This document shows, in pieces, positions 1 through 9,187 of a DNA stretch of 34,728 bases (position 1 is the stretch's first letter; every line of letters begins with the position of its first letter). The stretch comes from Cupriavidus lacunae (GTDB taxonomy: Bacteria > Pseudomonadota > Gammaproteobacteria > Burkholderiales > Burkholderiaceae). Made by a program: the position numbers and the translations under genes. A model generated the notes under the pieces. It did not search any database. It was not told the origin of the DNA and was given only the letters and a program-made list of their open reading frames with translations. The stretch is taken from NCBI RefSeq assembly GCF_003353055.1, contig NZ_QKWJ01000078.1:1-34728 (forward strand). Direction: 5' to 3'.

Positions 1-1097
1 GCTGCGTGACCAATTCATTATCGCCGGTGATGATCTTGACCGCGACCCCATCGGCGGCGAGCTCCGCCAGGGCCGCCTTGGCGCTCTCCTTGGGGGGATC
101 GAGGAAGGCCGCGAAGCCAGCAAAGACCAGTTCCGCTTCATCGCCCACCACGGCATGGGGGTGGTCCATCCCCACCTGCCGTGATGCAATGCCCAGCACC
201 CGGAAGCCCTCTTTACTGAGACCTTCAAATTGCCCGTTGATCGCTTTGAGCGCCGCTTCATTCAGGGGCCACAGACCGGGCTCGCCATTCAATCCGTAGC
301 TGACCGACAGACGCAGGATATCTTCGGGCGCTCCCTTGACCACGAGCAGTCGGGTCGTCCCGTTGTCAAGGAGGACCGACACCCGGCGGCGCTCGAAGTC
401 GAACGGCACTTCATCGATCTTGCGCCAGCCGCTCACGTCGATTTCTGTGTGCTCCAGGATGGCGTCATCCAGGGGGCCTCTTAGTCCTGTTTCAAAAAAG
501 CTGTTGAAGTAGGCCAGTTCCAGGACCCGCTGACTTTCCCGGCCAAGGGGGTCCAGATGGCGCTCCAGGTGGATGCGGGCTTCGGTCAGCGTGCCGGTCT
601 TGTCGGTACAGAATACGTCCATGCTGCCCAGATTGTGGATCGACGCCGGCGGTAAGGAGCGCCACATCGCCGGGCACCAACTCCGCAATCGGTATCTCAA
701 GGGGCTTGCCGTCCCGCAGCACCTGCCCCCGTACTGCCACCGACTGGCGCAGTCGATCCGCCGCCTGACCAGCCCGGTATTCCTGAACGAAATCGAGGGA
801 CACGCTGATGATGACGATGGTACCGATAATGAAGAAGCTGACGGTGTCGCCGGTGAAAGCGGAAAGTGCGCTGGCAGTGAGGAGAATGATGACCAGCGGA
901 TTGCGGAACTTGGTCAGAAACTGAAGGATCAGCGCTCTTTTGCGCTCCCCGTGGATCAGGTTTGGGCCGAACTGTGCCAGGCGCGAAGCCGCCACAGCGC
1001 TGCTCAGTCCGTCAGGGCTTGTGGCCACCTGTTCCAAGAGCGCCGCAACAGGGAGCTGCCAGAATGCGAGATCCGTTTTGACGGCGGGTGCAGGCAT
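1..1097 (-). pseudogene. Mg2+-type P-type ATPase, internally deleted, 3' end outside window
   Basis: The first ~150 codons (1097 to about 645) match the N-terminus of a P3-type (MgtA-like) cation ATPase: cation-ATPase N domain, then two membrane spans around residues 60-110 and the start of the actuator domain ending in PGDVALLTAG. After that the homology jumps to SIHNLGSMDVFCTDKTGTLT in another frame (DKTGT with the phosphorylated Asp near 600-610) and continues open to the window edge through the nucleotide-binding domain, including VVKGAPEDIL and IITGDNELVT. About 180 residues are missing between the two blocks, including the TGE loop and the M3-M4 ion-binding segment, and the join is out of frame. 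No transporter can be made. The start at 1097 has GAAGGA upstream. Family assignment is firm; substrate (Mg2+) is inferred from family resemblance. Confidence 0.85.
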
Positions 1098-1243
1098 GAT
1101 GGATTCCTTCGGCGAAACTCTTTTGGCGGTACCGGCCTGACAGGCGTGTCCATGTCAAAGAAGTTGCTCCGCACCCAGAGCCTGGTCGTGCCCTGTCACG
1201 GCGAAGCGTCAAGGACATGCGCGGGCCAGGACAGGCCATTTGC

Positions 1244-1470
1244 TCAGAAAGCAGCAGCAGCAGTGTCACCCACCAGGTGAGAAGGCTTGAATGCAAAGCG
1301 CTGCTCCACCCGATCAATCATTGTTTCTCGGTCGAGTTTACCTCGCTCATTCGATTGGCCGGCGCCCTCGACATCGACGATGATTCCTGCCTTGATGTCA
1401 ATCAGACAATTTGTTGAGGCGTAGAAAGCATGGCTGCCGACCGGTCTGCTGCGGGGTCATTAATCCCAGT
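1244..1470 (-). pseudogene. IS1182-type transposase fragment
   Basis: Reading leftward, one frame gives FYASTNCLIDIKAGIIVDVEG, then TMIDWVEQRF-type sequence, KPSHLVGDTAAAAF and a stop at 1244. This is the pattern of DDE transposases of the IS1182 group around the second catalytic Asp (usual form IVDVEATPA...TMIERVE...GDTAYG). The preceding DPAA-type block lies in another frame at about 1450-1470, so the piece is frameshifted as well as truncated on both sides. It is only about 75 codons of a roughly 450-residue protein. It shows past IS traffic here and has no function of its own. Confidence 0.6.
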
Positions 1471-1715
1471 CTTTTCTCTGAGCGGTTGTATAATGGCCTA
1501 GAACATCGAGACATCCTCTCGAGCCTTCGCCTCACCATAGTCAAGTGCAACCGCGGCCGGCCGTGGCCGTGGAGAAGAGAGCCGAGATCATTCACCATTC
1601 CGCTTCCCCCAGAACTATGTTCCCCGGCTTTCTGCATGGCAAAAACACACGACACCTGTGAACTCGCTACCGTGGACATCGACTCGGATCCGCGTAAGGC
1701 TCACCTCACCGACGC

Positions 1716-2234
1716 TCATTGCCATCTGAAGTTCGGAAGCAAGTCGTTGTGCTCGTCGACGTTGACCCCACCCAGCTCCTGAATAGTACGCTTCATGAGG
1801 TCCTTGGACTTCGAATCGCAGCTGACGACCATCAGCATTTTTCCAGGTGTGAGTCGTAGCTTTTTACTCGCCAGACCGAAGCGCCGGATCCTGGCGCCAA
1901 CCAGCCCGCCAATCCACCAGCCAATCATGCCGCCAAACATGAGGCCACCCACGAAGGCGACAACGCTCGCAGCCGGGCCGGCGGAAGCCCCGTACGCGAG
2001 TATCACTGGCACTGCCGCGATAGCCCCCACAACAAAGCCACCGATCGCTGTTTCTTCACGATACGTGGTCTGGCTAAGTTCCGTCCTCGGCAGCCCTTCA
2101 ACGGGCTGATTGTCGCCCTGGACGAACCACGGTCCTCCGACGAGTTCAGACCTGTTGAACAGCTCGCCGAGCCGTGCCTGTGCCAATTTTGCGGTGGCCA
2201 CATCATTCAACGTGAAATATAGAAAAGTACGCAT
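1716..2234 (-). CDS. Membrane protein with glycine-zipper core (DUF1269-like)
   Basis: A 172-residue protein. The soluble N-terminus (about 1-65) starts MRTFLYFTLNDVATAKLAQ and looks like a ferredoxin-like beta-alpha-beta fold. The centre (about 66-125) is a glycine- and alanine-rich double membrane hairpin with repeated small-residue spacing (GGFVVGAIAAV, FVGGLMFGGMIGWWIGGLVGA). The C-terminal soluble part contains LMVVSCDSKSKDLMKRTIQELGG. The layout resembles DUF1269-type and general-stress membrane proteins of unknown role. The start at 2234 is preceded by GAGG about 9 nt upstream. It is intact and stands alone among decayed genes. Function unknown; the family call is by architecture only. 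Confidence 0.6.
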   Translation of the reverse strand: MRTFLYFTLNDVATAKLAQARLGELFNRSELVGGPWFVQGDNQPVEGLPRTELSQTTYREETAIGGFVVGAIAAVPVILAYGASAGPAASVVAFVGGLMFGGMIGWWIGGLVGARIRRFGLASKKLRLTPGKMLMVVSCDSKSKDLMKRTIQELGGVNVDEHNDLLPNFRWQ

Positions 2235-2238
2235 AGAG

Positions 2239-2505
2239 TTACCTCACTCCGGCCCGGCCGTTACTCCCCTCGATTCGTCGAAACCATGCAAGGATCTCGG
2301 CACGAGGCCCGACGCCCTGGAATTGCGGCGGGTGCAGGTCGGTCCACCCATCATTGACGGCGCGATCCCAGTCGACAACTGGCATAACTGATGGGGGTCG
2401 CGTCGAGTGGGTGTCGAGCGTGCACCAAGTATCGAACATGTCCTCGGAAGTGCTTACTAAGGCGACCTCGAGCTCGAACCCACGATACTCGGTAACGCGA
2501 TGTAT
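2239..2505 (-). pseudogene. Decayed paralogue of the small gene at 8184-8420, ATG changed to ATA
   Basis: The reading frame begins ATA CAT CGC GTT ACC GAG, exactly where the intact paralogue has ATG GAC CGC GTT ACC GAA, and goes on RVTEYRGFELEVALVSTSEDMFDTW against RVTEYRGFEIHIDLVSTSEDMFDVW. The non-coding leaders also match: TTGGGAGATAGC here and TTGGGAGACAGCC there, and a -10-like TATGCT lies the same distance upstream. The start codon therefore appears to have mutated from ATG to ATA. An in-frame ATG exists at 2535, but it lies inside the presumed promoter. After about residue 30 the two proteins diverge, and this one ends in a tail without matches that I recognise. It could still be weakly translated from ATA or upstream. 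Function unknown. Confidence 0.6.
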
Positions 2506-2942
2506 GCTATCTCCCAACACCCCCACGAGAAGCATAGCGCGACGCCCCCCAATTGAATCAGGAAGCGTGTAGACACTGATGCGATATTGACCCAATCTGC
2601 CGGCCGTGGGAAGACGATCATCACCGCTCGCCCAGCCTTGCACGGTAAGACCTTCAGCGCAGATGACCGGGTCAGGCAATTTGCGGCACAGGCTGGAAAG
2701 CTGCGCAATCTTACGTCAGCAGCCTAGAACAGCGTCAAAACCACCTCAAGTGCGATTTGGCCCATGGGGAGTTCTTTCGGGCTTTGTGGAGACCGGGCCA
2801 GAGCTGGGCCCCAGACAGGAGCGGCGACGGTTAGAGCAGCCGGCCTCAATGCGCCCTGTCCAACTTGATGACGACCGCGCGGCAACGTCGAGCCATCTGG
2901 CGTGGTAGCGGGGCGCGGCGCGCATTCTTGGGCTGAAGGAAC
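2506..2942. other. Stretch without a recognisable gene
   Basis: This 437-base interval separates the decayed small gene from the SagB-type pseudogene. It contains the leader of the former (TATGCT near 2530-2540 on the minus strand) and the AAGGA ribosome-binding site of the latter just before 2943. Open frames here have no domain or compositional signal of a real protein, and I see no RNA gene. Confidence 0.5.
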
Positions 2943-4516
2943 ATGGGCCGATTATCGCAGGCGTTGCTTGAATATCACGAACGCAGCAAGCACCGTGTCA
3001 ACAGCTATGCCCCTGGCCCCCGAGGGCTCGACTGGGCAACCCAGCCAGACCCGTTCCGGGCGTTTCACGGCACACCGCGGATTGCTCTGCCGCTCGCCGC
3101 GGGCACCCTGGCCGCACGCTACAACGAGCTGCGCTCCGGCACTCTTCCGCCCCCGCAGAGATTCAGTCTTCGTACCCCGGCGATCCTTTTCGAACTCTCA
3201 CTTGGCCTGTCGGCGTGGAAATCCTACGGCGCGCAGCGGTGGGCACTGCGCTGCAACCCTTCGAGTGGGAATCTGCATCCGACCGAGGGCTACCTTCTGT
3301 GTCCGACGCTGCCGGGCTTGTCTGGCGGGGTCTACCATTACCTGAGCCGCGACCACGTGCTTGAACATCGCGCTGCAGTGGATGATCCGCGATGGACCGA
3401 GGCATTTTCGGACGGTGGTGTCCTGGTCGGGCTCAGCTCGATCCACTGGCGCGAGGCGTGGAAATACGGAATGCGCGCCTGGCGCTACTGCCAGCATGAC
3501 TGCGGGCATGCTATCGCCGCAGTAAGTTACGCGGCGGCGGCTATCGGCTGGCAGACGCGGCTTGCGGAGGCGGCTGCGGACGATGCGTTAGCCACATTGC
3601 TTGGATTGGACCGCAGCGAGGATTTCGGAGCAGCCGAACCAGAGGTGCCGGATGTCCTGCTTTGAATCGGCAATCCTGAAGCACAACCTGAACTAGAGCG
3701 CCTGTGGGCTGCTTTGGATAAGGCACACTGGCACGGATACGCGAATCAGCTAAGCGCGGGGCATCAGAGGTGGCCGGATATCGATTCGATCCATCGCGCC
3801 ACGCACAAGCCTCGTACCTGCCAACCGCCCTCACTAAGTCCGGAGCCGCACCTGTGGTCTGCGACGCCCGCCCCTCGATCTGAGCTTTGCCCAGATCGCT
3901 CGGCAACGCCGCAGCGCCACGCGTTTCGATGGCACGACGCGCAGGACCACTGCGGCTTTCTTTACCATGCTGGCGTGCTTGTTGGTACGTCGCGACACGC
4001 CACCGTGGAATGCGCTGGTGTCTCCTGTCGCGGTGCATCCGGCGCTATTGGTGCACCGCGTGGACGGTCTGGAGCCCGGCCTGTATGTGCTAGTGAGGAA
4101 CCCTGGGGCGCTGCCGAGCCTCAAACAGGCTATGCGCCCGGAATGGCTGTGGCAAAAGACTGGACCGGACCATCTGCCACTCTATTTTCTGCTGCCTTAC
4201 GATTTGCGCGCGGTGGCAAAGTTGATCTGCTGTCACCAAGATATTGCCGCCGACTCCTGCTTTGCGCTGTGGATGCTCGCGAACTTCGAAATCGCCCTGA
4301 AACAACCATGGCGTTATCGCCATCTTTTCTGGGAATGTCGCATGCTCGGCCAAGCGCTCTATCTTGAAGCCGAAGCGACCGGAAAGCGTGCCACGGGGTG
4401 AAATGCACGCCATGCTCGGAATCAAGGACCAAGCTTGGCAAAGCCTGTATCACTTTACCGTCGGCGGCGCCATGGTCGATCAGCGCCTGTCGGTATCTGC
4501 ACCGCATCAGGAGTAA
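2943..4516 (+). pseudogene. SagB/ThcOx-type nitroreductase, broken
   Basis: The opening 240 codons (MGRLSQALLEYHERSKHRVN, FELSLGLSAWKSYGAQRWALRCNPSSGNLHPTEGYLL, VYHYLSRDHVLEHR) are typical of the N-terminal FMN-binding nitroreductase domain of SagB/ThcOx dehydrogenases. An in-frame TGA interrupts at 3663-3665; the same frame then continues with IGNPEAQPELERLW to about 3800. A shift to another frame gives QRRSATRFDGTT, LVHRVDGLEPGLYVL and QALYLEAEATG. A further shift with loss of a few codons near 4400 leads to MHAMLGIKDQAWQSLYHFTVGG and a stop at 4516. Joined, the pieces span about 520 codons, the expected length for the two-domain family. Good ribosome-binding site (GAAGGA) at the start. No azole-peptide (sagC/D-type) partner is present nearby. 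Decay is clear, family call fairly sure. Confidence 0.8.
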
Positions 4517-5172
4517 TGCACCCGACGCGAAGCAGGTCAGTCAATCTCGCTGAAATCAGTCGTTCAGTATTTGTGCTCAGCAGCCATGTACGCTGCCTAC
4601 GGGAACGACGGGCTAGACGCAGTTACGGCATGCCAACGCTCCATGATGTAGATCACGAGTGTGTGTGAAGCGTTGACAGCTAGTCTTGTTGGAGGTAGTA
4701 GTCCACGTCCATGGGCACGCTAGCCCCGGAAGATTCTAAGCAACGGGAAAACCCATCTTGATAGGGCTACGTGGTACAGACGGAGGGAGCTCAGCGATCC
4801 GCCAAGAGATGATGAGCGCGGGCCTGCTGATCACAGTCGTCCTGCCATTGACCGCCGGCCTAGACTCGGAAGTCCAGCACTACATGGAAGAAGAAGGCTC
4901 AGTTGGGTGAGCCATGGGATACATCGGAACTGGCGGCGATGCTCGACGACATGCTACTGCCACCCGGCACGGAGGACGACAACCAAGGCGACGCCGCCGT
5001 GGACACGGCTGGCCGCCCGCAGAGCGCGCCGCCGCGTTCGTCGATCAATCCATGGAGCCGATCGAGGCCTATGAGGAATGGAAGGCCGCCATGGAAACCG
5101 AGAGCATGAAGGGAAACAAGCGTTGATGCGCGACGGACCACGGGGCCGGTAGCAGCGGCCAACTAGCGCCGG
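4517..5172. other. Stretch without an assignable gene
   Basis: About 650 bases with only short open stretches on the plus strand. One reads MMSAGLLITVVLPLTAGLDS and ends EEEGSVG at about 4910. Another starts MGEPWDTSELAAMLDDMLL at 4903, and a third frame ends EEWKAAMETESMKGNKR at 5126. The last two are acidic and protein-like and would join with one frameshift, so a small decayed gene at 4903-5126 is possible. I recognise no family and no RNA here. Confidence 0.4.
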
Positions 5173-6033
5173 CTACCAGGTGGAGATAGCCTTTGCAGTG
5201 AACATCGGCATTTCGATCCCGGCTGCTGTGTCTGTCACAGCCTGGATTTCGACAAAGGGTCGCTTCGATTCCACCTTGCCAAATATCGCCGCGAACGGTA
5301 TGTCAGCGGCATCCCGGCCGGTGCCAATACGAAGCAGCCCCGTCGGGATCGATACGCCAGAGGGATCGAGCAGGTACCACCGGTGGGACAAGTACACTTC
5401 TACCACCGCATGAAAATCCGGCGCCCCCATTGTCGGATCTGCCCCATAGTCCAGGCTGCTGGACATGCGCGCCGGAATGCTCAGGGCGCGGCAGATCCCA
5501 ATCATCAGGTGAGCAAAGTCGCGGCAGACACCGGTGCGTTCCACGATGGTATCGACCGCCGACGTGCGCTCGTTGGTGGAGCGCGAGAGAAAGCGCACGT
5601 GATTGCGCACCCACTCCCGAATTGCGTAGACGCGGGCATAGCCGCGCTGCATGCCCCCGAACTCACGCATCGCAAATTCCATTAGGCGGTCAGATTCACA
5701 ATATCGGCTAGGCGCCAGGTAGTGCCAGACATCGAACGGTAGTTCGGCGACAGGCACTTCTGACAACTGATCGCAGTCGTCCAGGCGATGATCGATATCG
5801 ACGACTGCCTCATAGCGGATGGCAAGGTGACCCTTGGGTGCGCGCATTCTAAGCAGGCGGTTGCACAGCACCGCATCCGTGTAGTGGGTGGTCTGAATTG
5901 ACGGGGGGAACGTCAATTGCTCGGCAACGACGACCTGCCGGGAAGTCCTGGCGGCTTCAATGTTCAGAAGGAAGTCCGCCATGGGATCCATGACTTCGTA
6001 GGACAGACTCACCGAGTATCGGAGACGGTTCAT
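5173..6033 (-). CDS. Transglutaminase-like cysteine peptidase-fold protein
   Basis: A 286-residue protein with an N-terminal beta-rich domain (about 1-125, typical of bacterial transglutaminase-like proteins) and a papain-fold catalytic core. The triad is visible: Cys in RTGVCRDFAHLMIGICRAL, His in GAPDFHAVVEVYL and Asp in WYLLDPSG. It has no signal peptide or membrane span. I chose the ATG at 6033 (MNRLRYSVSLSYEV) because AAGG precedes it and family homology starts there, although the frame is open back to 6108. Members of this family are predicted proteases or amidotransferases with few known substrates; some sit beside circularly permuted ATP-grasp genes, which are absent here. Flanked by pseudogenes, so it may be a survivor of an older locus. 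Confidence 0.85.
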   Translation of the reverse strand: MNRLRYSVSLSYEVMDPMADFLLNIEAARTSRQVVVAEQLTFPPSIQTTHYTDAVLCNRLLRMRAPKGHLAIRYEAVVDIDHRLDDCDQLSEVPVAELPFDVWHYLAPSRYCESDRLMEFAMREFGGMQRGYARVYAIREWVRNHVRFLSRSTNERTSAVDTIVERTGVCRDFAHLMIGICRALSIPARMSSSLDYGADPTMGAPDFHAVVEVYLSHRWYLLDPSGVSIPTGLLRIGTGRDAADIPFAAIFGKVESKRPFVEIQAVTDTAAGIEMPMFTAKAISTW

Positions 6034-6284
6034 CTCAAGCCTTGCGTTGACGACGATCCGAAGAAAAGCAAAGAGATCCGGACAGCGAAGACTGCTGTGG
6101 ATTGCCATTTCAGTGTAGTGCCAGCGGTGGAGGACCGGTTTGCGTTTGCGGGCGCCGCGGGTGCGCGGCGCAATGCCTGCCAGGCCATATTTGTAGGGGC
6201 GTTAGGCTGGGGTGCAATGGTGATGTCACATTGGCCGGTCGGTCAGATAAGATGGAGCGATGAAGAAGAGCAAATCGCTTTATC

Positions 6285-7785
6285 GTGGCCAACCATGAGC
6301 ACCCGCACTGCGTGCTCATCTCCTCGCCATGCAAGGGCGCTTCCGGCCTGCTTTCCGAGTCGCTCAGCCGCACGCCGAAGTATCAGGCGCTGAACGAGCT
6401 GACGCTGCGCTTCGTCTGGCTGATGTGCGAGGCCTGGAAGGCTGACCCGGTCGAGCTGATCATGTTCGAGAACGTCCCGCGGCTGGCCACGCGCGGCCGG
6501 CACCTGCTGGATCAGATCGTCCAGATCCTACGCCACTACGGCTACGCGGTGAACAAGGCGACGCACGACTGCGGCGAGATCGGCGGCCTGGCGCAGAGCC
6601 GGTAGCGCTTCCTGCTGGTGACCCCGGCACATCGCCAAGGTGCCAGCCTTCCTCTACGAGCCGCATACCCACTGCCTGCAGGGCGTTGGCACGGTCCTTG
6701 GCCGTATGCCCCTGCCGGGAGACCTGGTCGGCGGCCCGATGCACCTCGTGCCGTCCCCTCCAGTGGAAGACCTGGGTGCGGCTGGCGTTTGTCGAGGCCG
6801 GCAGCGACTGGCGCAGCCTGAATCGGCTGGCGGTGGAAGACGGACACCTGCGCGACTACCTAATCATGCCCGAGCGTCGAAATGGCGCCCTGGATGTGCT
6901 GGACTGGCACGAGCATGCTGGCGCTGTGGCAGGAGAATCGCTGCCCAGCAACGGCACATTATCAATCGCGGACCCGCGCAGACCGGCAAATGCTGCGCAG
7001 TATCGGCAGCACGGGGGCCTCCGTTGGGGCGAAGCATCGGGTGCGATCACGGCCGGCACCTCGCCAGGTCAGGGCACGTTCAGCGTCGCCGATCCGCGCC
7101 ACGCTGGCCCAGCCAAGCACAACAACGAATTCAGGATCGTGCCGTGGGCACAGGCCGGCGCCGTCACCAGCGCGCACGGCACCGGCCAGTGCGTTCAGGA
7201 CCTGCGCGCATCGTCCGGCTTCGAGGGTGCTGGCAAGTACAAGGTGACAGGTTTCGACGAGCCTGCCGGCACGATCATCGCGCGCAGTGACACCGGCCAA
7301 GGTGCTTGCGCCGTGGCGGACCCGCGACCGGGCATGCGCCGGCAGCGCGGCGACAACGACCTGACCGGCGGGCATTACGGTGTAGTGGCGTGGGTGGGAT
7401 CAGCCAAGCGGCGCGGTGTCGACGGCGGCTGGCCACGACAACGGCCGGTGGTCGGTGGCGGACCGCGCATGCCTTCCGCGAACGACAAGCTGATCGCCAT
7501 CGTCCGCGCGCTGGACGGCACCTGGCACCGCCCTTTCACAACGATGGAACTGGCCTGCCTGCAGTCCCTCGTTGAGCCCGAGAAATATCTCGAGCTGGAC
7601 GGCCTGAGCGATCAGGGCTGGCGCGAGCGCATCGGCAACGCTGTGCCGCCGGACGCGGCGCGCGCGATCACGGAGGTGATGGGCACCACCCTGCTGCTGG
7701 CCGAGTCAGGCGAGACGTTCATGCTGTCAGCCACGCCGGTGTGGGTACGGCCGGTGGCGATTGCTCTGTCGGTGGCACAGAGGTT
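6285..7785 (+). pseudogene. Phage-type DNA (cytosine-5) methyltransferase, decayed
   Basis: Core motifs of a phage C5-cytosine methyltransferase are readable in pieces: ANHEHPHCVLISSPCKGASGLLSE (motif IV, Pro-Cys), FENVPRLATRG (motif VI, ENV) and GGLAQSR (motif VIII). Near the C-terminus are TTMELACLQSLVEPE and RIGNAVPP (motifs IX-X). The N-terminus with the AdoMet-binding FxGxG motif is missing upstream of 6285. An in-frame TAG follows GLAQSR at about 6603, frames change near 6630 and 6745, and two further shifts at about 7390 and 7465 cancel each other: between them another frame reads WDQPSGAVSTAAGHDNGRWS. The middle has the repeated ADPR-type blocks usual in this phage family. The original stop also seems lost, since the frame runs on to 8005 under the neighbouring gene. 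Not functional. Confidence 0.8.
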
Positions 7786-7795
7786 ATGTAATGGC

Positions 7796-8110
7796 CTATT
7801 TTCCGACCAAACCGGCCACGGCCACAAATGCGGAAGCGATAGCGATACCGAGAGCCCATTTCGAAATGCGGAGCGCTCGTCGCGCAGCCTCGACTTGGTC
7901 CTGCGCCGCCCCCGCTGCCTGCTCCGTCGCCAGAAGCGCTCGCTCCTCGCGCCTCTGCGCTCGCTGGCTGTCGATCCTATCGAGATATGCACGAGCGTTC
8001 TCTAAACGCCTGTCGCCGAACGTGTGGCGCTCTACGTGCTGCCGGAATTCGTCCTCGCTGTGTTTAGCAATCCACTCGAGTATTTCGGCATCGGTTTCAA
8101 AGTTCGCCAT
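7796..8110 (-). CDS. Small coiled-coil protein with C-terminal membrane anchor
   Basis: A 104-residue protein. Residues 1-75 are highly charged and helical (EILEWIAKHSEDEFRQHVERH, then a run rich in Arg, Glu and Ala that should form a coiled coil). The last 20 residues form one hydrophobic span (ALGIAIASAFVAVAGLVGK), giving a tail-anchored layout with the bulk in the cytoplasm. I chose ATG 8110 (MANFETDAE) because GGGGA lies just upstream and the promoter motif at 8134-8146 sits 24 nt away. It overlaps the run-on 3' part of the methyltransferase frame on the other strand. Family not recognised; the phage setting suggests an accessory protein. Confidence 0.65.
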   Translation of the reverse strand: MANFETDAEILEWIAKHSEDEFRQHVERHTFGDRRLENARAYLDRIDSQRAQRREERALLATEQAAGAAQDQVEAARRALRISKWALGIAIASAFVAVAGLVGK

Positions 8111-8133
8111 GGTTTGTCCCCTATCGCTCCAGA

Positions 8134-8146
8134 GGAGCGTAGCACG
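8134..8146 (-). promoter_or_regulatory. -10-like motif of the small-gene cassette
   Basis: On the minus strand this reads CGTGCTACGCTCC, matching the extended -10 pattern TGnTAnnnT. It lies 24 nt from the ATG at 8110. The same motif precedes four other small minus-strand genes at nearly the same distance. No convincing -35 is visible. Confidence 0.5.
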
Positions 8147-8183
8147 CGAAGGAAGCAAGGCGGATGGGGATGGCGGGGTGATC

Positions 8184-8420
8184 TTATTCCTCCACGCCAA
8201 GAATTACATCCACCGCGGCTCTGCCTGCTACCTCGGCGACAAGATATGCCCAGCGACGAGAGAACGGGCCGCCGTGGACTTTGATTCGCTTGCCGAGTGC
8301 AGCAACTCCCGGAGCCCTCATCGGTCCCTCGATCTGGAACCAAACATCGAACATGTCCTCGGATGTGCTCACAAGGTCAATATGGATCTCGAATCCTCGA
8401 TATTCGGTAACGCGGTCCAT
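8184..8420 (-). CDS. Small conserved hypothetical protein (RVTEYRGFE family)
   Basis: A 78-residue soluble protein beginning MDRVTEYRGFEIHIDLVSTSED, with no membrane span. The C-terminal half (KVHGGPFSRRWAYLVAEVAGRAAVDVILG) looks like a compact alpha/beta fold, similar to small orphan proteins common in Burkholderiales genomes. GGGAG precedes the ATG and the promoter motif at 8443-8455 lies 23 nt upstream. A decayed paralogue is at 2239-2505. It lies divergent from the ASCH-like pseudogene, sharing the short spacer. Function unknown. Confidence 0.7.
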   Translation of the reverse strand: MDRVTEYRGFEIHIDLVSTSEDMFDVWFQIEGPMRAPGVAALGKRIKVHGGPFSRRWAYLVAEVAGRAAVDVILGVEE

Positions 8421-8442
8421 GGCTGTCTCCCAATGCTGCCAA

Positions 8443-8455
8443 GGATCCTAGCATG
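8443..8455 (-). promoter_or_regulatory. -10-like motif of the small-gene cassette
   Basis: On the minus strand it reads CATGCTAGGATCC, an extended -10 pattern 23 nt from the ATG at 8420. On the plus strand the same bases provide an AAGGA-type ribosome-binding site and the ATG (8453) of the divergent pseudogene, so the element serves two directions. Confidence 0.55.
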
Positions 8456-8880
8456 GCCAAAGAACACCCCATCCTGTTCACCGGCGCCATGGTGCGCGCC
8501 ATCCTGGACGGCCGGAAGACGCAGACGAGGCGCGACGGCTTCACGCCCGACTATGTTGCGCTTCTCGAGAACGGATATTGCCGCTACGCCTATGCCGGCG
8601 ATCAACTTTGGGCCGGCGAGACGTGGGCACAGCCAGCCGCTCTCGACCCCGGCCCGACCGTCTACCGCGCGGACTACCCCACGTGGGTACCGCTTGGATA
8701 CCAAAACATCCCGCCTGTCGAAGCCATCCGCTGGAAGCCGTCAATCCACATACCGCGCGCTGCGTGCCGCCTGGTGTTGGGAGGACCGACGTCCGTGTGG
8801 GGCGGCTGAACGACTGCAGCGACGCTGACACGATCGCGGAAGGCTTGATCCACGTGGTGGAGTTCAGGAGGCTATATTGA
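8453..8880 (+). pseudogene. Phage ASCH-like protein, frameshifted
   Basis: The first part, MAKEHPILFTGAMVRAILDG with RKTQTRR, then GDQLWAGETWA, VYRADYP and WKPSIHIPRAACRLVL, is the usual sequence of a phage-encoded ASCH-like (PUA-fold) protein of unknown role. A frame change near 8785 makes a premature stop at 8809; the next frame restores TDVRVGRLNDCSDADTIAEG, the normal continuation, and then ends at 8880, short of the usual length. It is therefore both frameshifted and truncated. The start shares its bases with the promoter motif of the gene at 8184-8420. The domain is predicted to bind nucleic acid. Confidence 0.75.
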
Positions 8881-8885
8881 GCCAC

Positions 8886-9143
8886 TCAAAAATCGTCGCT
8901 ACTGAGCACGATGGGATCGAGCGAAGGATTCACCAACCACTTAAGGTGGGCCGCTTCCTTGATCCGATCTCGATGCTTGTCGAAGACCTCCCCGAGGTCG
9001 CCAATATGGCCACCGGCCAGTTCATCAAGAGCCGAGCGCGAAATATAGCCTTTACTTTTGGCTCCATCCGCCTCGATGGTGAAGTACACCCGCTCCCCAT
9101 CGTCGGACGGCTTCGGCGAATGTATCGAGAAGGAATTTGGCAT
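8886..9143 (-). CDS. DUF1488 family protein
   Basis: An 85-residue soluble protein with the layout of DUF1488: a beta-rich N-terminal half (GERVYFTIEADGAKSKGYISRSALDEL) and a helical C-terminal half ending IVLSSDDF, as family members usually end in a short acidic motif. I chose ATG 9143 because GAGGAG lies 6 nt upstream; a TTG two codons earlier is also in frame. The promoter motif at 9168-9181 lies 25 nt upstream. The function of DUF1488 is unknown. It ends 6 bases from the ASCH-like pseudogene on the opposite strand. Confidence 0.8.
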   Translation of the reverse strand: MPNSFSIHSPKPSDDGERVYFTIEADGAKSKGYISRSALDELAGGHIGDLGEVFDKHRDRIKEAAHLKWLVNPSLDPIVLSSDDF

Positions 9144-9167
9144 TTTCAACTCCTCTGGCTTGATAAA

Positions 9168-9181
9168 GGGATCGTAGCATG
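9168..9181 (-). promoter_or_regulatory. -10-like motif of the small-gene cassette
   Basis: Minus strand CATGCTACGATCCC, a full TGnTAnnnT extended -10, 25 nt from the ATG at 9143. No plus-strand gene starts here, so the sequence is best explained by the minus-strand gene. Confidence 0.6.
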
Positions 9182-9187
9182 AGCGTG

